Notes under the pieces: model-generated
Databases searched by the model: none
Seen by the model: only the letters and a program-made list of their open reading frames with translations
Told to the model about the DNA's origin: nothing
Program-made: the position numbers and the translations under genes
DNA from: Paenibacillus sp. FSL A5-0031
GTDB lineage: Bacteria > Bacillota > Bacilli > Paenibacillales > Paenibacillaceae
Direction: 5' to 3'
NCBI RefSeq assembly: GCF_001956295.1
Contig: NZ_MRTD01000013.1
Coordinates: 124,001-188,000 of the forward strand
Length of the DNA: 64,000 nt
Shown here: piece after piece, positions 42,648 through 50,877 of the stretch
Numbering within the stretch: position 1 is the first letter of the stretch
Layout: each line of letters opens with the position of its first letter

Positions 42648-43835
42648 ATGAAAGTATTTTGTCTTGGCGGTGCAGGTCGAATTTGTATGGAAGCGGTGCT
42701 GGACCTTGTTCAGTACTCCTCATTTGAGGTCATTACGATCGGTGATTTCAATTTGGAAGCGGCGCAGCAGCTTGCTGCATCACTGAATGATAAACGTGTC
42801 AATGCAGTCAGAGTGAATGTGCATGATCATGCGGCAACGGTAGAACAGCTTCGCGGCTACGATATTGTAATGGATGGAACTACGATTACATTAAACGGCT
42901 TGTCTACGGCATGCATTGCAGAGGCTGGCTGCCACGGCATTAATTTGAACGGCTTTGGCGAAGAAGATGCAAGCCACGATGTATTTGTCCGCAACGGAAA
43001 AATGTGTTTGCCTGGCTTCGGTATGACGCCCGGTGTAACGCAAATGATGGCGATGCATGCTGCAAATCAATTGAAGGAAGTACATGAGGTACGGGTTAGT
43101 CATGGCTCATACCGGCCGATTGCATTCTCCAAATCGATAGCGGAAACGACGGTTTATGAGTATGATCCGAAGCTGCCGGGCCGTGTAGTTTATGAGAATG
43201 GCCAGTTTATACAAGTCGAGCCTTTTGCAAGGCCGCGAGAAATTGAGCTGCCAGAGCCTTACGGCACATCGATTCAATACATTATTCCGCATGCAGAGAC
43301 ACGAACGCTGGCAAAGGCGCTTGAGAGCAAGGATGTTCAGTTAATTGAAGTACGCGGAACATGGCCTCAGCAAAATATGAGACTCGTCCGTGCGTTATAT
43401 GACTACGGGTTTATGCGCAACGATCGTATAAACATTGCAGGCCAGGAAATTGGCATTATGGATGCGATTGGACAATACTTATTCGAATCGCAGGAAGGCC
43501 ATGAAACGGAATTATACGGTTATTCACTTCATATTGAAGTAACGGGGATTTCGGCACAGACTGGCGAAGCTTGCAAACATACACTTACCCATACACATCC
43601 TGCATCGGATGGATCAGTAGAAGGCTGGGAGAAACTCCGTGCGTACACTAGAAACGTCGGAATTCCACTTGCGATAGCGACCGAGCTTATTGCGAGCGGT
43701 CAAACGTTATGCAAAGATCAAACAGGAATCATAACACCGGAAGAAGCTTTTGAACCGAGCATTATATTTGAGCAGCTAAGCAAGCGCGGCATTCTCATTC
43801 ATGAAAAGATTGAGAGTTTAGTTGAAGTAGGCTAG
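42648..43835 (+). CDS. Saccharopine dehydrogenase-like oxidoreductase
   Basis: A 395-residue protein with an N-terminal Rossmann fold (FCLGGAGRICMEAVLDLV; GxGxxx fingerprint) and the long C-terminal domain of saccharopine dehydrogenase-like enzymes (CLPGFGMTPGVTQMMAMHAA is the family's P-G-x-x-P segment). It probably binds NAD(P). It lies between phnW and the regulator within the AEP operon, 13 bases after phnW. No role in the PhnW/PhnX route is known to me; it may handle a side product, the alanine or another amine formed, or a different phosphonate. Confidence 0.8.
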   Translation: MKVFCLGGAGRICMEAVLDLVQYSSFEVITIGDFNLEAAQQLAASLNDKRVNAVRVNVHDHAATVEQLRGYDIVMDGTTITLNGLSTACIAEAGCHGINLNGFGEEDASHDVFVRNGKMCLPGFGMTPGVTQMMAMHAANQLKEVHEVRVSHGSYRPIAFSKSIAETTVYEYDPKLPGRVVYENGQFIQVEPFARPREIELPEPYGTSIQYIIPHAETRTLAKALESKDVQLIEVRGTWPQQNMRLVRALYDYGFMRNDRINIAGQEIGIMDAIGQYLFESQEGHETELYGYSLHIEVTGISAQTGEACKHTLTHTHPASDGSVEGWEKLRAYTRNVGIPLAIATELIASGQTLCKDQTGIITPEEAFEPSIIFEQLSKRGILIHEKIESLVEVG

Positions 43836-43890
43836 AATACGATTAATAATCAAAACAGTAGACTAAGCTGAAGACGAAGGGGAAATAGAG

Positions 43891-44676
43891 ATGTCGCTAG
43901 CCGGAGAAGAGCGGAAGCAGATCATCATTAATATGCTGCAGCTAAAAGGGAAGGTTCGAACGCCGGAGCTTGTGCAGGCGCTTGATGTATCATCGGAAAC
44001 GATCCGCCGTTATTTGGAGGAGCTGGAGGATGAGCTTAAGCTCAAGCGAGTATATGGCGGCGCCGTTAAGATTAATGTGGAGCGGGAAGAGCCCGCTTAT
44101 GTTCGGCGCGAGGTGCAGCAGGCTGAAGAGAAAAGAAGGATCGGACGAGCTGCCTCCTCTCTCATTCAGGATAAAGACGTTGTTGTCATCGACGATGGAA
44201 CAACCACGCTGCAAATGATCGATTCACTTGCTTACAAAAAACAACTTACCGTTCTTGTTACATCCGTTTATACCTTAAACTTGCTGATTGGCTACAAAAA
44301 TCGCAATATATTTGATGGTGAAATCGTGCTTATTGGCGGTCGCATTAACCCGAAGCATTACCGGACATCCGGTACGCTTGCGATGGAGTTTATGTCCAAT
44401 TTTAATGTGGATAAGGCTTTTATCGTTGCTGACGGACTACAGATTGATAGCGGTGTAACAAGCTATGAGGATGAGCGCGGCGTGTTGGCTAGAACTTTCA
44501 TGAAGCAAGCCAAGCAAACGATCGTGTTAGCTGATTATACGAAGATTGGAACGAACCATTTTTATAAAATTGCCGATTTTAAAGAGATTGATATGATTAT
44601 TAGCGATGTAGCGCCTCCGCAGGCTTGGCGTTCCAAGCTTGATGATCAGGATGTGCACTGGATTGTAGCAGAATAG
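43891..44676 (+). CDS. DeoR-family transcription regulator
   Basis: A 261-residue repressor: DeoR-type winged helix at residues 1-60 (LKGKVRTPELVQALDVSSET, IRRYLEELEDELKLKRVYGG) and a sugar-isomerase-like effector domain (VVIDDGTTTLQM, VLIGGRINPKHYRTSG, VDKAFIVADGLQ, TSYEDERGVLARTFM). DeoR proteins usually answer phosphorylated metabolites; here phosphonoacetaldehyde or AEP would be plausible. It is cotranscribed with the AEP genes and followed by a terminator. Its likely sites are the related blocks at 36595, 37685, 40657 and 44784. Confidence 0.92.
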   Translation: MSLAGEERKQIIINMLQLKGKVRTPELVQALDVSSETIRRYLEELEDELKLKRVYGGAVKINVEREEPAYVRREVQQAEEKRRIGRAASSLIQDKDVVVIDDGTTTLQMIDSLAYKKQLTVLVTSVYTLNLLIGYKNRNIFDGEIVLIGGRINPKHYRTSGTLAMEFMSNFNVDKAFIVADGLQIDSGVTSYEDERGVLARTFMKQAKQTIVLADYTKIGTNHFYKIADFKEIDMIISDVAPPQAWRSKLDDQDVHWIVAE

Positions 44677-44691
44677 CTGTTCATGGCAAAG

Positions 44692-44732
44692 GAACCTTCG
44701 AGTCTAATAGGACTTGGAGGTTCTTTTTTTTT
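44692..44732 (+). terminator. Rho-independent terminator
   Basis: GAACCTTCGAGTC (44692-44704) pairs with GACTTGGAGGTTC (44711-44723), two mismatches, followed by nine T. It separates the main AEP operon from the binding-protein gene. Confidence 0.85.
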
Positions 44733-44783
44733 ATACCAACCAAATGCAAATTTCTCAAAGGAAAAACACATCTAATTAGCAGA

Positions 44784-44838
44784 AATCAAAAACAAAACAA
44801 TTTATTTACTTGCATTTTACAGTGCGTTAAACAAACAA
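44784..44838 (+). promoter_or_regulatory. Shared AEP operator/promoter block, binding-protein gene
   Basis: AATCAAAAACAAAACAATTT then TTTACTTG (44805-44812) and TTTTACA (44815-44821) match the block at 37685-37735 and, in the A/C-rich part, the one before the phosphodiesterase. CATATAG at 44840 could be the -10. AACAAACAA repeats occur at 44829 and 44873. Confidence 0.55.
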
Positions 44839-44886
44839 GCATATAGTAGTAATAGAGAAGAAGAACAAACAAAGGGAGAGAAAAAA

Positions 44887-45999
44887 ATGAAAAGAAGCTG
44901 GTTTCTGCTTGTGAGCATGATAGTTATTGTTACGGTTTTATCCGCATGCGGAGGTAACGGAGGATCGAGCAATAAAGGAAATAACAAAATGGGCAATACT
45001 TCAGAAGCAACAGAATCAACAGAATCGTCGCTTGATACGGACAGTAAAGAGCTTACCGTATATACTGCGCTTGAGGATGATCTTATTAAAGAGTATTTGA
45101 AAACTTTTTATGAAAAATACCCAGACATCAAATTGAATATTGTTCGTGATTCAACAGGTATCATTACGGCTAAGCTGCTTGCTGAAAAGGATAATCCGCA
45201 AGCGGATGTCGTGTGGGGCGTTGCAGCAACAAGCTTGCTCGTACTGGATCAAAACAGCATGCTGGAGCCTTATTCTCCTGCTGGCGTAGATCGGATTCTT
45301 GCTGAGTTTAAAGATACTAGAAGTCCGGAGCATTGGGTAGGCATTGATGCATGGGAGACGGCATTTATTGCTAATACGGTTGAGCTGGAGAAAAAAGGTT
45401 TGGCCGTACCGAAGACTTACGAGGATCTGCTTAAGCCAGAATATAAAGGTCTAATTACGATGCCTAACCCTGCATCATCTGGTACGGGTTTCCTTACGGT
45501 ATCGGGCTTGGCGCAGCTGCTTGGAGCAGATAAAGCATGGGATTATTTGGACAAACTGCATGAAAACATTGGCATCTACACGCACTCAGGTTCGAAGCCG
45601 GCAAAAATGGCTGGTACTGGCGAATATCCAATCGGGATCTCCTTCGGATACCGCGGTATTAAAGAAAAAAGCGGCGGATCGCCAGTTGAAGTAGTGTTCC
45701 CGACAGAAGGCTCAGGCTGGGATGTTGAGGCAAATGCTATGATTAAGAAATCGAAAATGAAAAAAGCAGCACAGACGTTTTTGGACTGGGCAATTACAGA
45801 CGATGCAATGGCTGAATATAGCAAAAACTATCCAATCGTAGCTGTGAAGAGTGACACTAGCGTCATTCCAGAAGGGTATACTAAAAACCCGATTGAGCAA
45901 TTAATCAAATACGATCTGCAAGAAGCGGCTAAACAAAGAGACTCTATTTTAAAAGAGTGGAGCAACCGCTACGACAGCAAGAGCGAGCCAAAATCATAA
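44887..45999 (+). CDS. phnS: AEP-binding lipoprotein (ABC transporter)
   Basis: A 370-residue binding protein with lipoprotein signal (lipobox LSACGG, Cys near residue 20) and Ser/Thr/Glu-rich spacer. The mature part (LTVYTALEDDLIKEYLKTFY, VVWGVAATSLLVLDQ, TMPNPASSGTGFLTVSGL, DWAITDDAMAEYSKNYPI) is the Fe3+/AEP (PhnS, SBP_bac_6-like) class. It delivers AEP to the importer encoded at 37827-40634, although it has its own promoter and lies at the other end of the cluster. Confidence 0.9.
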   Translation: MKRSWFLLVSMIVIVTVLSACGGNGGSSNKGNNKMGNTSEATESTESSLDTDSKELTVYTALEDDLIKEYLKTFYEKYPDIKLNIVRDSTGIITAKLLAEKDNPQADVVWGVAATSLLVLDQNSMLEPYSPAGVDRILAEFKDTRSPEHWVGIDAWETAFIANTVELEKKGLAVPKTYEDLLKPEYKGLITMPNPASSGTGFLTVSGLAQLLGADKAWDYLDKLHENIGIYTHSGSKPAKMAGTGEYPIGISFGYRGIKEKSGGSPVEVVFPTEGSGWDVEANAMIKKSKMKKAAQTFLDWAITDDAMAEYSKNYPIVAVKSDTSVIPEGYTKNPIEQLIKYDLQEAAKQRDSILKEWSNRYDSKSEPKS

Positions 46000-46013
46000 T
46001 AGTTGTATAAAGA

Positions 46014-46054
46014 AAAAGGCTGACAAGCGCTAGTTAAGCTGCTGTCAGCCTTTT
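46014..46054 (+). terminator. Rho-independent terminator
   Basis: AAAAAGGCTGACA pairs with TGTCAGCCTTTT (arms 46018-46025 and 46043-46050), and ends the AEP-binding-protein transcript. Confidence 0.85.
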
Positions 46055-46114
46055 CACTAGCACGCTCCCTATTGAATATAACGAAAAGCACGATTTGGAA
46101 GGAGAATGGATTTA

Positions 46115-47182
46115 ATGGACATGTTGTTGAGAGTGAAGAAAATAGCAATTTTGTTAATAGTGATGACGTTGTTTTCTAGCGTCTCTACGTTAACGAGCGT
46201 TGGTCGCTCAGCCTTGCTGCCTTCGGCATATGCTGCGGCTGCAACCTTGTCGCTTACCGTCAATCAGAAAAATGCGGCGGTTGGACAACCAGTTGAGGTC
46301 GTTGTAAAAGGGGAGCAATTAAATGATTTATATGGCTTCGAGATTAAACTGAAGTACAACACAGCAAAGCTTAAATTCAAACAGGCAACAGCAGCGTGGA
46401 AAGGAATGCCCATTTCACCGATTGATAAGGATGGAGTTATAACATTCGCTCATACGAAGATTGGGAAAGATAGCGGAGTGAGCGGATCGGCAGCTATAGC
46501 CACGTTTACTTTTGAGGGAGTTGCGAATGGAAAGGCGAGCGTTGAACTTGTTGAAGCGAAGCTGGTCGATAGTCAGGTAAAGGCCGTTCAGCTGAAAAAT
46601 GCGGCGAAGCTGGCTTTGCTCTTAAGCTCTTCGACGCCAGTGTCCTTCAGTGACATAAAAGGCCACTGGGCCGAGGAAAATATTACAAGAGCGGCTTCGC
46701 TTGGCATCGTAACAGGCTTTGAGAACGGTGCTTTTCAACCTAATGGCTGGGTAACGCGTTCGCAATTTGCTGCTATGATCGGACGTGCATTCGAGTTGAA
46801 TGCTAAGCAAGCGAAGGAAGTTAATTTTAAAGACAAGGGACAGTTTCCAGCTTGGGCAGAGGCGTTCATAGCGGAGGCTGTGAATGCTGAGGTAATTAGC
46901 GGTTATGACGATGGTACATTCCGTCCAAATCGCCATATTACAAGAGCGGAAATGGTGGCAATGACGATGCGTACAGCTGGTTTTCCGCTCGACGAGAACC
47001 CGTCAATTCGTTTTGCGGATGCCTCGCAAATACCAGCTTGGGCTAAGCCTGCTGTAGCGGCTGCTGTTTCTCGCAATCTGCTTAAGGGGAGAAGCGGAAA
47101 TCGCTTTGAACCGCAGGCAAAGGCTACTCGTGCAGAAGCATTGACGTTTATTTTGACGCTCATCGATAGCCAGAATAAATAG
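46115..47182 (+). CDS. Cohesin-SLH surface anchor protein
   Basis: A 355-residue exported protein: signal peptide to about residue 43 (ends SAYAAAAT), one cohesin domain (about 45-165: LSLTVNQKNAAVGQPVEVVV, LYGFEIKLKYNTAKLKFKQA, GVSGSAAIATFTFEG), then three SLH repeats (SFSDIKGHWAEENITRAASL; NFKDKGQFPAWAEAFIAEAV; ADASQIPAWAKPAVAAAV) that bind secondary wall polymer. This is the simplest architecture of a cellulosome-type anchor: cohesin outside, SLH on the wall. ATG 46115 sits 10 bases from GGAGG; ATG 46106 is only one base away. It lies just after the AEP cluster. Confidence 0.88.
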   Translation: MDMLLRVKKIAILLIVMTLFSSVSTLTSVGRSALLPSAYAAAATLSLTVNQKNAAVGQPVEVVVKGEQLNDLYGFEIKLKYNTAKLKFKQATAAWKGMPISPIDKDGVITFAHTKIGKDSGVSGSAAIATFTFEGVANGKASVELVEAKLVDSQVKAVQLKNAAKLALLLSSSTPVSFSDIKGHWAEENITRAASLGIVTGFENGAFQPNGWVTRSQFAAMIGRAFELNAKQAKEVNFKDKGQFPAWAEAFIAEAVNAEVISGYDDGTFRPNRHITRAEMVAMTMRTAGFPLDENPSIRFADASQIPAWAKPAVAAAVSRNLLKGRSGNRFEPQAKATRAEALTFILTLIDSQNK

Positions 47183-47276
47183 ACTTGTTCACCCAGAGCA
47201 GAGGCGTTTAGTCATTGCAAGAAAGTGTGGGCGGGCATAAAAAATGAGCAGGAGCACATTTTACGAAATAGCCTAT

Positions 47277-47303
47277 ACCTTTTTTACTAAAAATCATAGG
47301 ATA
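47277..47303 (+). promoter_or_regulatory. Sigma-K-like promoter, yjcZ copy 2
   Basis: AC (47277-47278), 16-base spacer, CATAGGATA (47295-47303), identical in spacing and -10 sequence to the promoter of copy 1. Confidence 0.7.
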
Positions 47304-47332
47304 CTGTACCTTAGTAAAAAGGAGATGAACAA

Positions 47333-47500
47333 ATGGGCTATGGAGTAGCAGGGGTTGGCGCAGGAAATTGCGGACCTTCTTATCCAGTTGCAGGTGTTAG
47401 CAATTGTGGAACTGGAGTTGGCGGCTGGGGAACTGGTATCGGTATTATATTGGTACTCTTCATTTTGCTTGTTATTATTTCCCGCGCTGTATGCTGGTAG
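47333..47500 (+). CDS. YjcZ-family sporulation protein, copy 2
   Basis: A 55-residue protein, MGYGVAGVGAGNCGPSYPVA with a Gly/Cys-rich middle and a C-terminal membrane span (IGIILVLFILLVIISRAVCW). The first 15 codons and the region before the start (AAAAAGGAGATGAACAA) are nearly identical to copy 1; the rest has diverged at DNA level but keeps the same plan. Sigma-K-like promoter in front, terminator behind. Confidence 0.88.
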   Translation: MGYGVAGVGAGNCGPSYPVAGVSNCGTGVGGWGTGIGIILVLFILLVIISRAVCW

Positions 47501-47559
47501 TCAACAAAGCTTGCTTGTAAATCGGAATCAATGCGTTTTCCACTAATTGAAATAGTATT

Positions 47560-47592
47560 AAACCCCCAAGTGCCTGAGCCTTGGGGGTTTTG
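47560..47592. terminator. Bidirectional terminator
   Basis: AAACCCCCAAG pairs with CTTGGGGGTTT, loop TGCCTGAGC. It serves yjcZ copy 2 and, from the other side, the ridA transcript. Its loop matches that of the terminator at 33168. Confidence 0.85.
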
Positions 47593-47602
47593 CTTGTTCA
47601 TG

Positions 47603-48067
47603 CTATTCGCGAACCTCTGCAATGAGCTCGATTTCAACTGGTGTATGGAATGGAAGGTCGCTTGTACCAATCGCGGACCTTGCATGGCGTCCATTTTCTC
47701 CGAATACTTCAATGAGTAGATCCGATGCGCCGTTCAGTACATAAGGCTGATCGCCGAAACCGGGAGCGCTGTTGATGAAACCAAGAATTTTTACGATTTT
47801 TACGACACGGTCAAGGTCGCCTAGGTGAGCTTTCATCGCCGCAAGCAGGTTGATAACGACTTGGCGCGCTGCTTCTTGTCCTTGCTCGATCGTTAGATCA
47901 GAGCCGATTTTACCTTCATACATGAGAACACCATCGATACGGCAGTCGAAGCCGGAAGTGTAGATGAGATTGCCCGTTTGGTTGACCGGAATGTAGGAGA
48001 ATTTAGGTTTAGTCGTTTCAGGCAACACAATTCCTAGCTCAGCAAGACGTTTTTCAATAATAGACAT
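47603..48067 (-). CDS. ridA: RidA-family imine/enamine deaminase
   Basis: A 154-residue protein of the RidA/YjgF family: LIYTSGFDCRID, QGQEAARQVVINLLAAMKAH, VKIVKILGFINSAPGF and a C-terminal ARSAIGTSDLPFHTPVEIEL with the conserved Arg. RidA proteins form trimers and hydrolyse reactive 2-aminoacrylate and related imines. It is last in the D-amino-acid operon, where the PLP enzyme upstream would release such an intermediate from D-serine, which gives it a clear local job. AAGGAG site before ATG. Confidence 0.92.
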   Translation of the reverse strand: MSIIEKRLAELGIVLPETTKPKFSYIPVNQTGNLIYTSGFDCRIDGVLMYEGKIGSDLTIEQGQEAARQVVINLLAAMKAHLGDLDRVVKIVKILGFINSAPGFGDQPYVLNGASDLLIEVFGENGRHARSAIGTSDLPFHTPVEIELIAEVRE

Positions 48068-48110
48068 TATAAGACAGCTCCTTGTTTATCAATTGTATAT
48101 TGCAGGTTAA

Positions 48111-49715
48111 CTAATGCGTGCAGCAATGCTGCGCGCGAATAAGATTACCTTCGCGCTTATGCGTGTGTTCACCATGTGAAAGCGTGAGTTGGCCGGAAAC
48201 GATAACATGCGAGATGCCGGACGGATATTGACGCGGGTCCTCGAACGTAGCTGTATCTTGAATGACAGCTGGGTCGAATACCGTGATGTCAGCAGCATAT
48301 CCTGGCACAAGCAGTCCTCTTTTGCCAAGTTTAAAGCGCTGTACCGGAAATGAGGTTAGCTTGCGAACCGCTTGCTCAAGCGACAGTACCTTATCTTCAC
48401 GCACATATTTGGCAAAGACGCGTGGAAAGGTGCCGTACGTGCGCGGATGAGGCTTGCCGATCTCGCAGTTCAAGCTGTCGGATGCAATCAATGATTTCTC
48501 ATAACCGATGACCTGCTTCACATCGTCGTCGGACATATGGAAGTAGACAATCGCGATTTGACCATTCTCCTCGAGCAGAAGATCCATCATGCAATCGACG
48601 GGATGTTCTCCGCGAAGCTCAGCAACCTCGGCGATGGATTTGCCTTCGAGTGCCTTGTTCGCTTCGGTCTGAATCGAAGAAATAATGATGCTGGACCAGC
48701 CAGTTGAACATACAAGATTATCCCAAGTGTCCTGCTCGCGGCTTAGCTCTTCTTTGATCCGCAGGCGGAGCGCCTTATCGCGGAACGCTTCAAGTGTTGC
48801 ATGAATGCCGCCCTCTAGCACCCAAGGAGGGAGGACGGTTGTTAAGGTGGTGGAGCCTGCCGCGTAGGGATAAACATCAACTGTGACGTCCATACCACGT
48901 GCTCTTGCCGCTTCTACAAGCTCCAGCGCATCAAGCGCTTTACCCCAATTGGCGCGGCCTGCTGCTTTCAAATGACTGATATGCAGCGAGATGCCGACTC
49001 GTTCAGCGATCCATATGACCTCTGCAACGGACGGCAGCAAGTTATTGCCCTCACCGCGAATATGTGTGGAGAGCAGACCGTTGTATTTAGGCAAAACGCT
49101 GCAAAGCTCAACCAGCTCTTCGCGTGAAGTATAGCTGCCAGGTGCATACAACAAACCAATTGATAATCCGATTGCGCCTGCCCGCAGCCCTTCTTCAAGA
49201 AGTGTCTTCATCCGCTCGATTTCGTCCTTCGTCGCAGGACGGTTCTCGAAGCCCATAACAGCGATACGCAGTGCACCGTGTGCCACATAGGTGGCGATGT
49301 GCTCCGATGGATTGGATTTGCTGACAAAATCCATATATTGACCAACCGTTTCCCACGGCCACTCCCAGCTTGTACTCCCGAGTACGGGCTGCACATACGA
49401 CTGCAGCAGTGCGCCTTTACTCCGAATAAATGGAGCAGGGGCGAGGCCGCAGTTGCCGACAACCTCAGTTGTTACCCCTTGCTGCAGCTTAATTTCACTG
49501 TAAGGATGATCAATAATCATCAGATCCGAGTGGCAATGCCCATCGATGAAGCCAGGAGAAATCACTTTGCGTCCCACATCAATAATTTGGTTTGCCTCTT
49601 GATCAATTTGGCCGATAGAAACAATGATGCCATCTTTGACCCCAACATCGCCGCCGTACCAAGGATTGCCGCTGCCATCGACAATTTTGCCGTTTTTCAA
49701 AATAAGATCGAGCAT
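48111..49715 (-). CDS. N-acyl-D-amino-acid deacylase (D-aminoacylase)
   Basis: A 534-residue amidohydrolase: the N-terminal beta domain (LILKNGKIVDGSGNPWYGGD), metal site GFIDGHCHSD (H60, H62), GVTTEVVGNCG with the metal cysteine typical of D-aminoacylases, HIRGEGNNLL and HISHLKAAG. It cleaves N-acyl-D-amino acids to free D-amino acids, feeding the PLP enzyme encoded upstream. AGGAGGAGG lies before the ATG. Length matches the family. Confidence 0.93.
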   Translation of the reverse strand: MLDLILKNGKIVDGSGNPWYGGDVGVKDGIIVSIGQIDQEANQIIDVGRKVISPGFIDGHCHSDLMIIDHPYSEIKLQQGVTTEVVGNCGLAPAPFIRSKGALLQSYVQPVLGSTSWEWPWETVGQYMDFVSKSNPSEHIATYVAHGALRIAVMGFENRPATKDEIERMKTLLEEGLRAGAIGLSIGLLYAPGSYTSREELVELCSVLPKYNGLLSTHIRGEGNNLLPSVAEVIWIAERVGISLHISHLKAAGRANWGKALDALELVEAARARGMDVTVDVYPYAAGSTTLTTVLPPWVLEGGIHATLEAFRDKALRLRIKEELSREQDTWDNLVCSTGWSSIIISSIQTEANKALEGKSIAEVAELRGEHPVDCMMDLLLEENGQIAIVYFHMSDDDVKQVIGYEKSLIASDSLNCEIGKPHPRTYGTFPRVFAKYVREDKVLSLEQAVRKLTSFPVQRFKLGKRGLLVPGYAADITVFDPAVIQDTATFEDPRQYPSGISHVIVSGQLTLSHGEHTHKREGNLIRAQHCCTH

Positions 49716-49737
49716 GTTATAAGCCTCCTCCTTCTCG

Positions 49738-50877
49738 TTATTCGAGCATTCCGCGAGCGGCTACAGTCGTTTTGTGAAGCTGCCCAGTGGAATCCTTAAT
49801 GTAGACAAAGCTGTGCAAATTAACGGTGCTGCAAATATGATTGGGGATGATACGCACCAAGTCGCCAATCTGATAGGTGGAATCCGGCTGTACACGAATC
49901 ATGCCGTGCTCCTCATTCATTCGCTCCAAAATCGCTTCAGAATCTCCGATGATATGACCGAAGCCCTTAAGGAATAAAGGTGAATTGCCCGGTTGTACGT
50001 CCGTTGCGAATGTTTTGCTGCCGCCGTCTATGATGATTAAATCTTCATAGGGCCTGCTGACAATGGTAGCCAGCACAACGCCGGCACAATCTTCAAGCGC
50101 ACATGTTCCGAAAGCTGCCTGCATCCGGTCTTGATAAATGTAAGTACCGGGACGAACTTCAGTGATGCCGTCAACTTCAGCGGCGAACAGCGCAGTAGGC
50201 GAAGAGCCTACACTTACATCCTCAATGGAGATGCCTGCGCTCCGTAGAGCTGCAGCAGCCTCAACCATCAATCGCCCCTCTTCATAACCGGCTGCTTGCA
50301 AATCGAGCGTCGATGCTCCGCCGACCATAGCCCCTCGATAGGTGAAAATTCCGCTAAGCTTTATCCCTTCAAGATCATTGATTTGCTTTGCAAGCTCCAC
50401 GGCTTTGTCGATCGCAATTCCTGTACGGCGAAGTCCCGTTTCCAGCTCTAGGCGTACTTCCAGCACTGCGCCTTCACGCACGGCTGTCTCAGAAATGCGC
50501 TTCGCACCTTCTAAGCTATCGACTCCGATAATTAAACGGATGCCGGATAAACTGAGCCAAGCTGCACGTTCAAGCTTGGATTTGGCCACTAACGGATAAG
50601 CGACAAAAATATCACGAATGCCGCCGCTCGCCATGATCTCTGCTTCGGAAATTTTGGCTACGGTGATGCCGATGGCACCCGCTGCCAGCTGCCTTGATGC
50701 CATTTCCGGTAGCTTATGTGTTTTGGCATGGGGACGTAGCTTTACGCCGCGTTTTGCGATAGCTTCTGCCATTGCAGCAATGTTGTTGTCGACAGCATCA
50801 CTGTCGATGACAACGCATGGTGTTTCTAGCTTAAGCAGAGTTTCCTCATCTTTGCTTATATTCAATATTTCGCTCAT
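49738..50877 (-). CDS. D-serine deaminase-like / D-threonine aldolase-like PLP enzyme
   Basis: A 379-residue fold-type III PLP enzyme with alanine-racemase-like N-terminal barrel: LETPCVVIDSDAVDNNIAAM, KLRPHAKTHKLPEMA (PLP lysine in this segment), GITVAKISEAEIMASGGIRD, and a C-terminal barrel with VRIIPNHICSTVNLHS supplying metal-binding His and Cys. This is the DSD1/D-threonine aldolase group, which acts on D-serine, D-threonine or 3-hydroxy-D-amino acids. It overlaps the regulator gene by 4 bases. Which substrate it takes cannot be told from sequence. Confidence 0.9.
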   Translation of the reverse strand: MSEILNISKDEETLLKLETPCVVIDSDAVDNNIAAMAEAIAKRGVKLRPHAKTHKLPEMASRQLAAGAIGITVAKISEAEIMASGGIRDIFVAYPLVAKSKLERAAWLSLSGIRLIIGVDSLEGAKRISETAVREGAVLEVRLELETGLRRTGIAIDKAVELAKQINDLEGIKLSGIFTYRGAMVGGASTLDLQAAGYEEGRLMVEAAAALRSAGISIEDVSVGSSPTALFAAEVDGITEVRPGTYIYQDRMQAAFGTCALEDCAGVVLATIVSRPYEDLIIIDGGSKTFATDVQPGNSPLFLKGFGHIIGDSEAILERMNEEHGMIRVQPDSTYQIGDLVRIIPNHICSTVNLHSFVYIKDSTGQLHKTTVAARGMLE

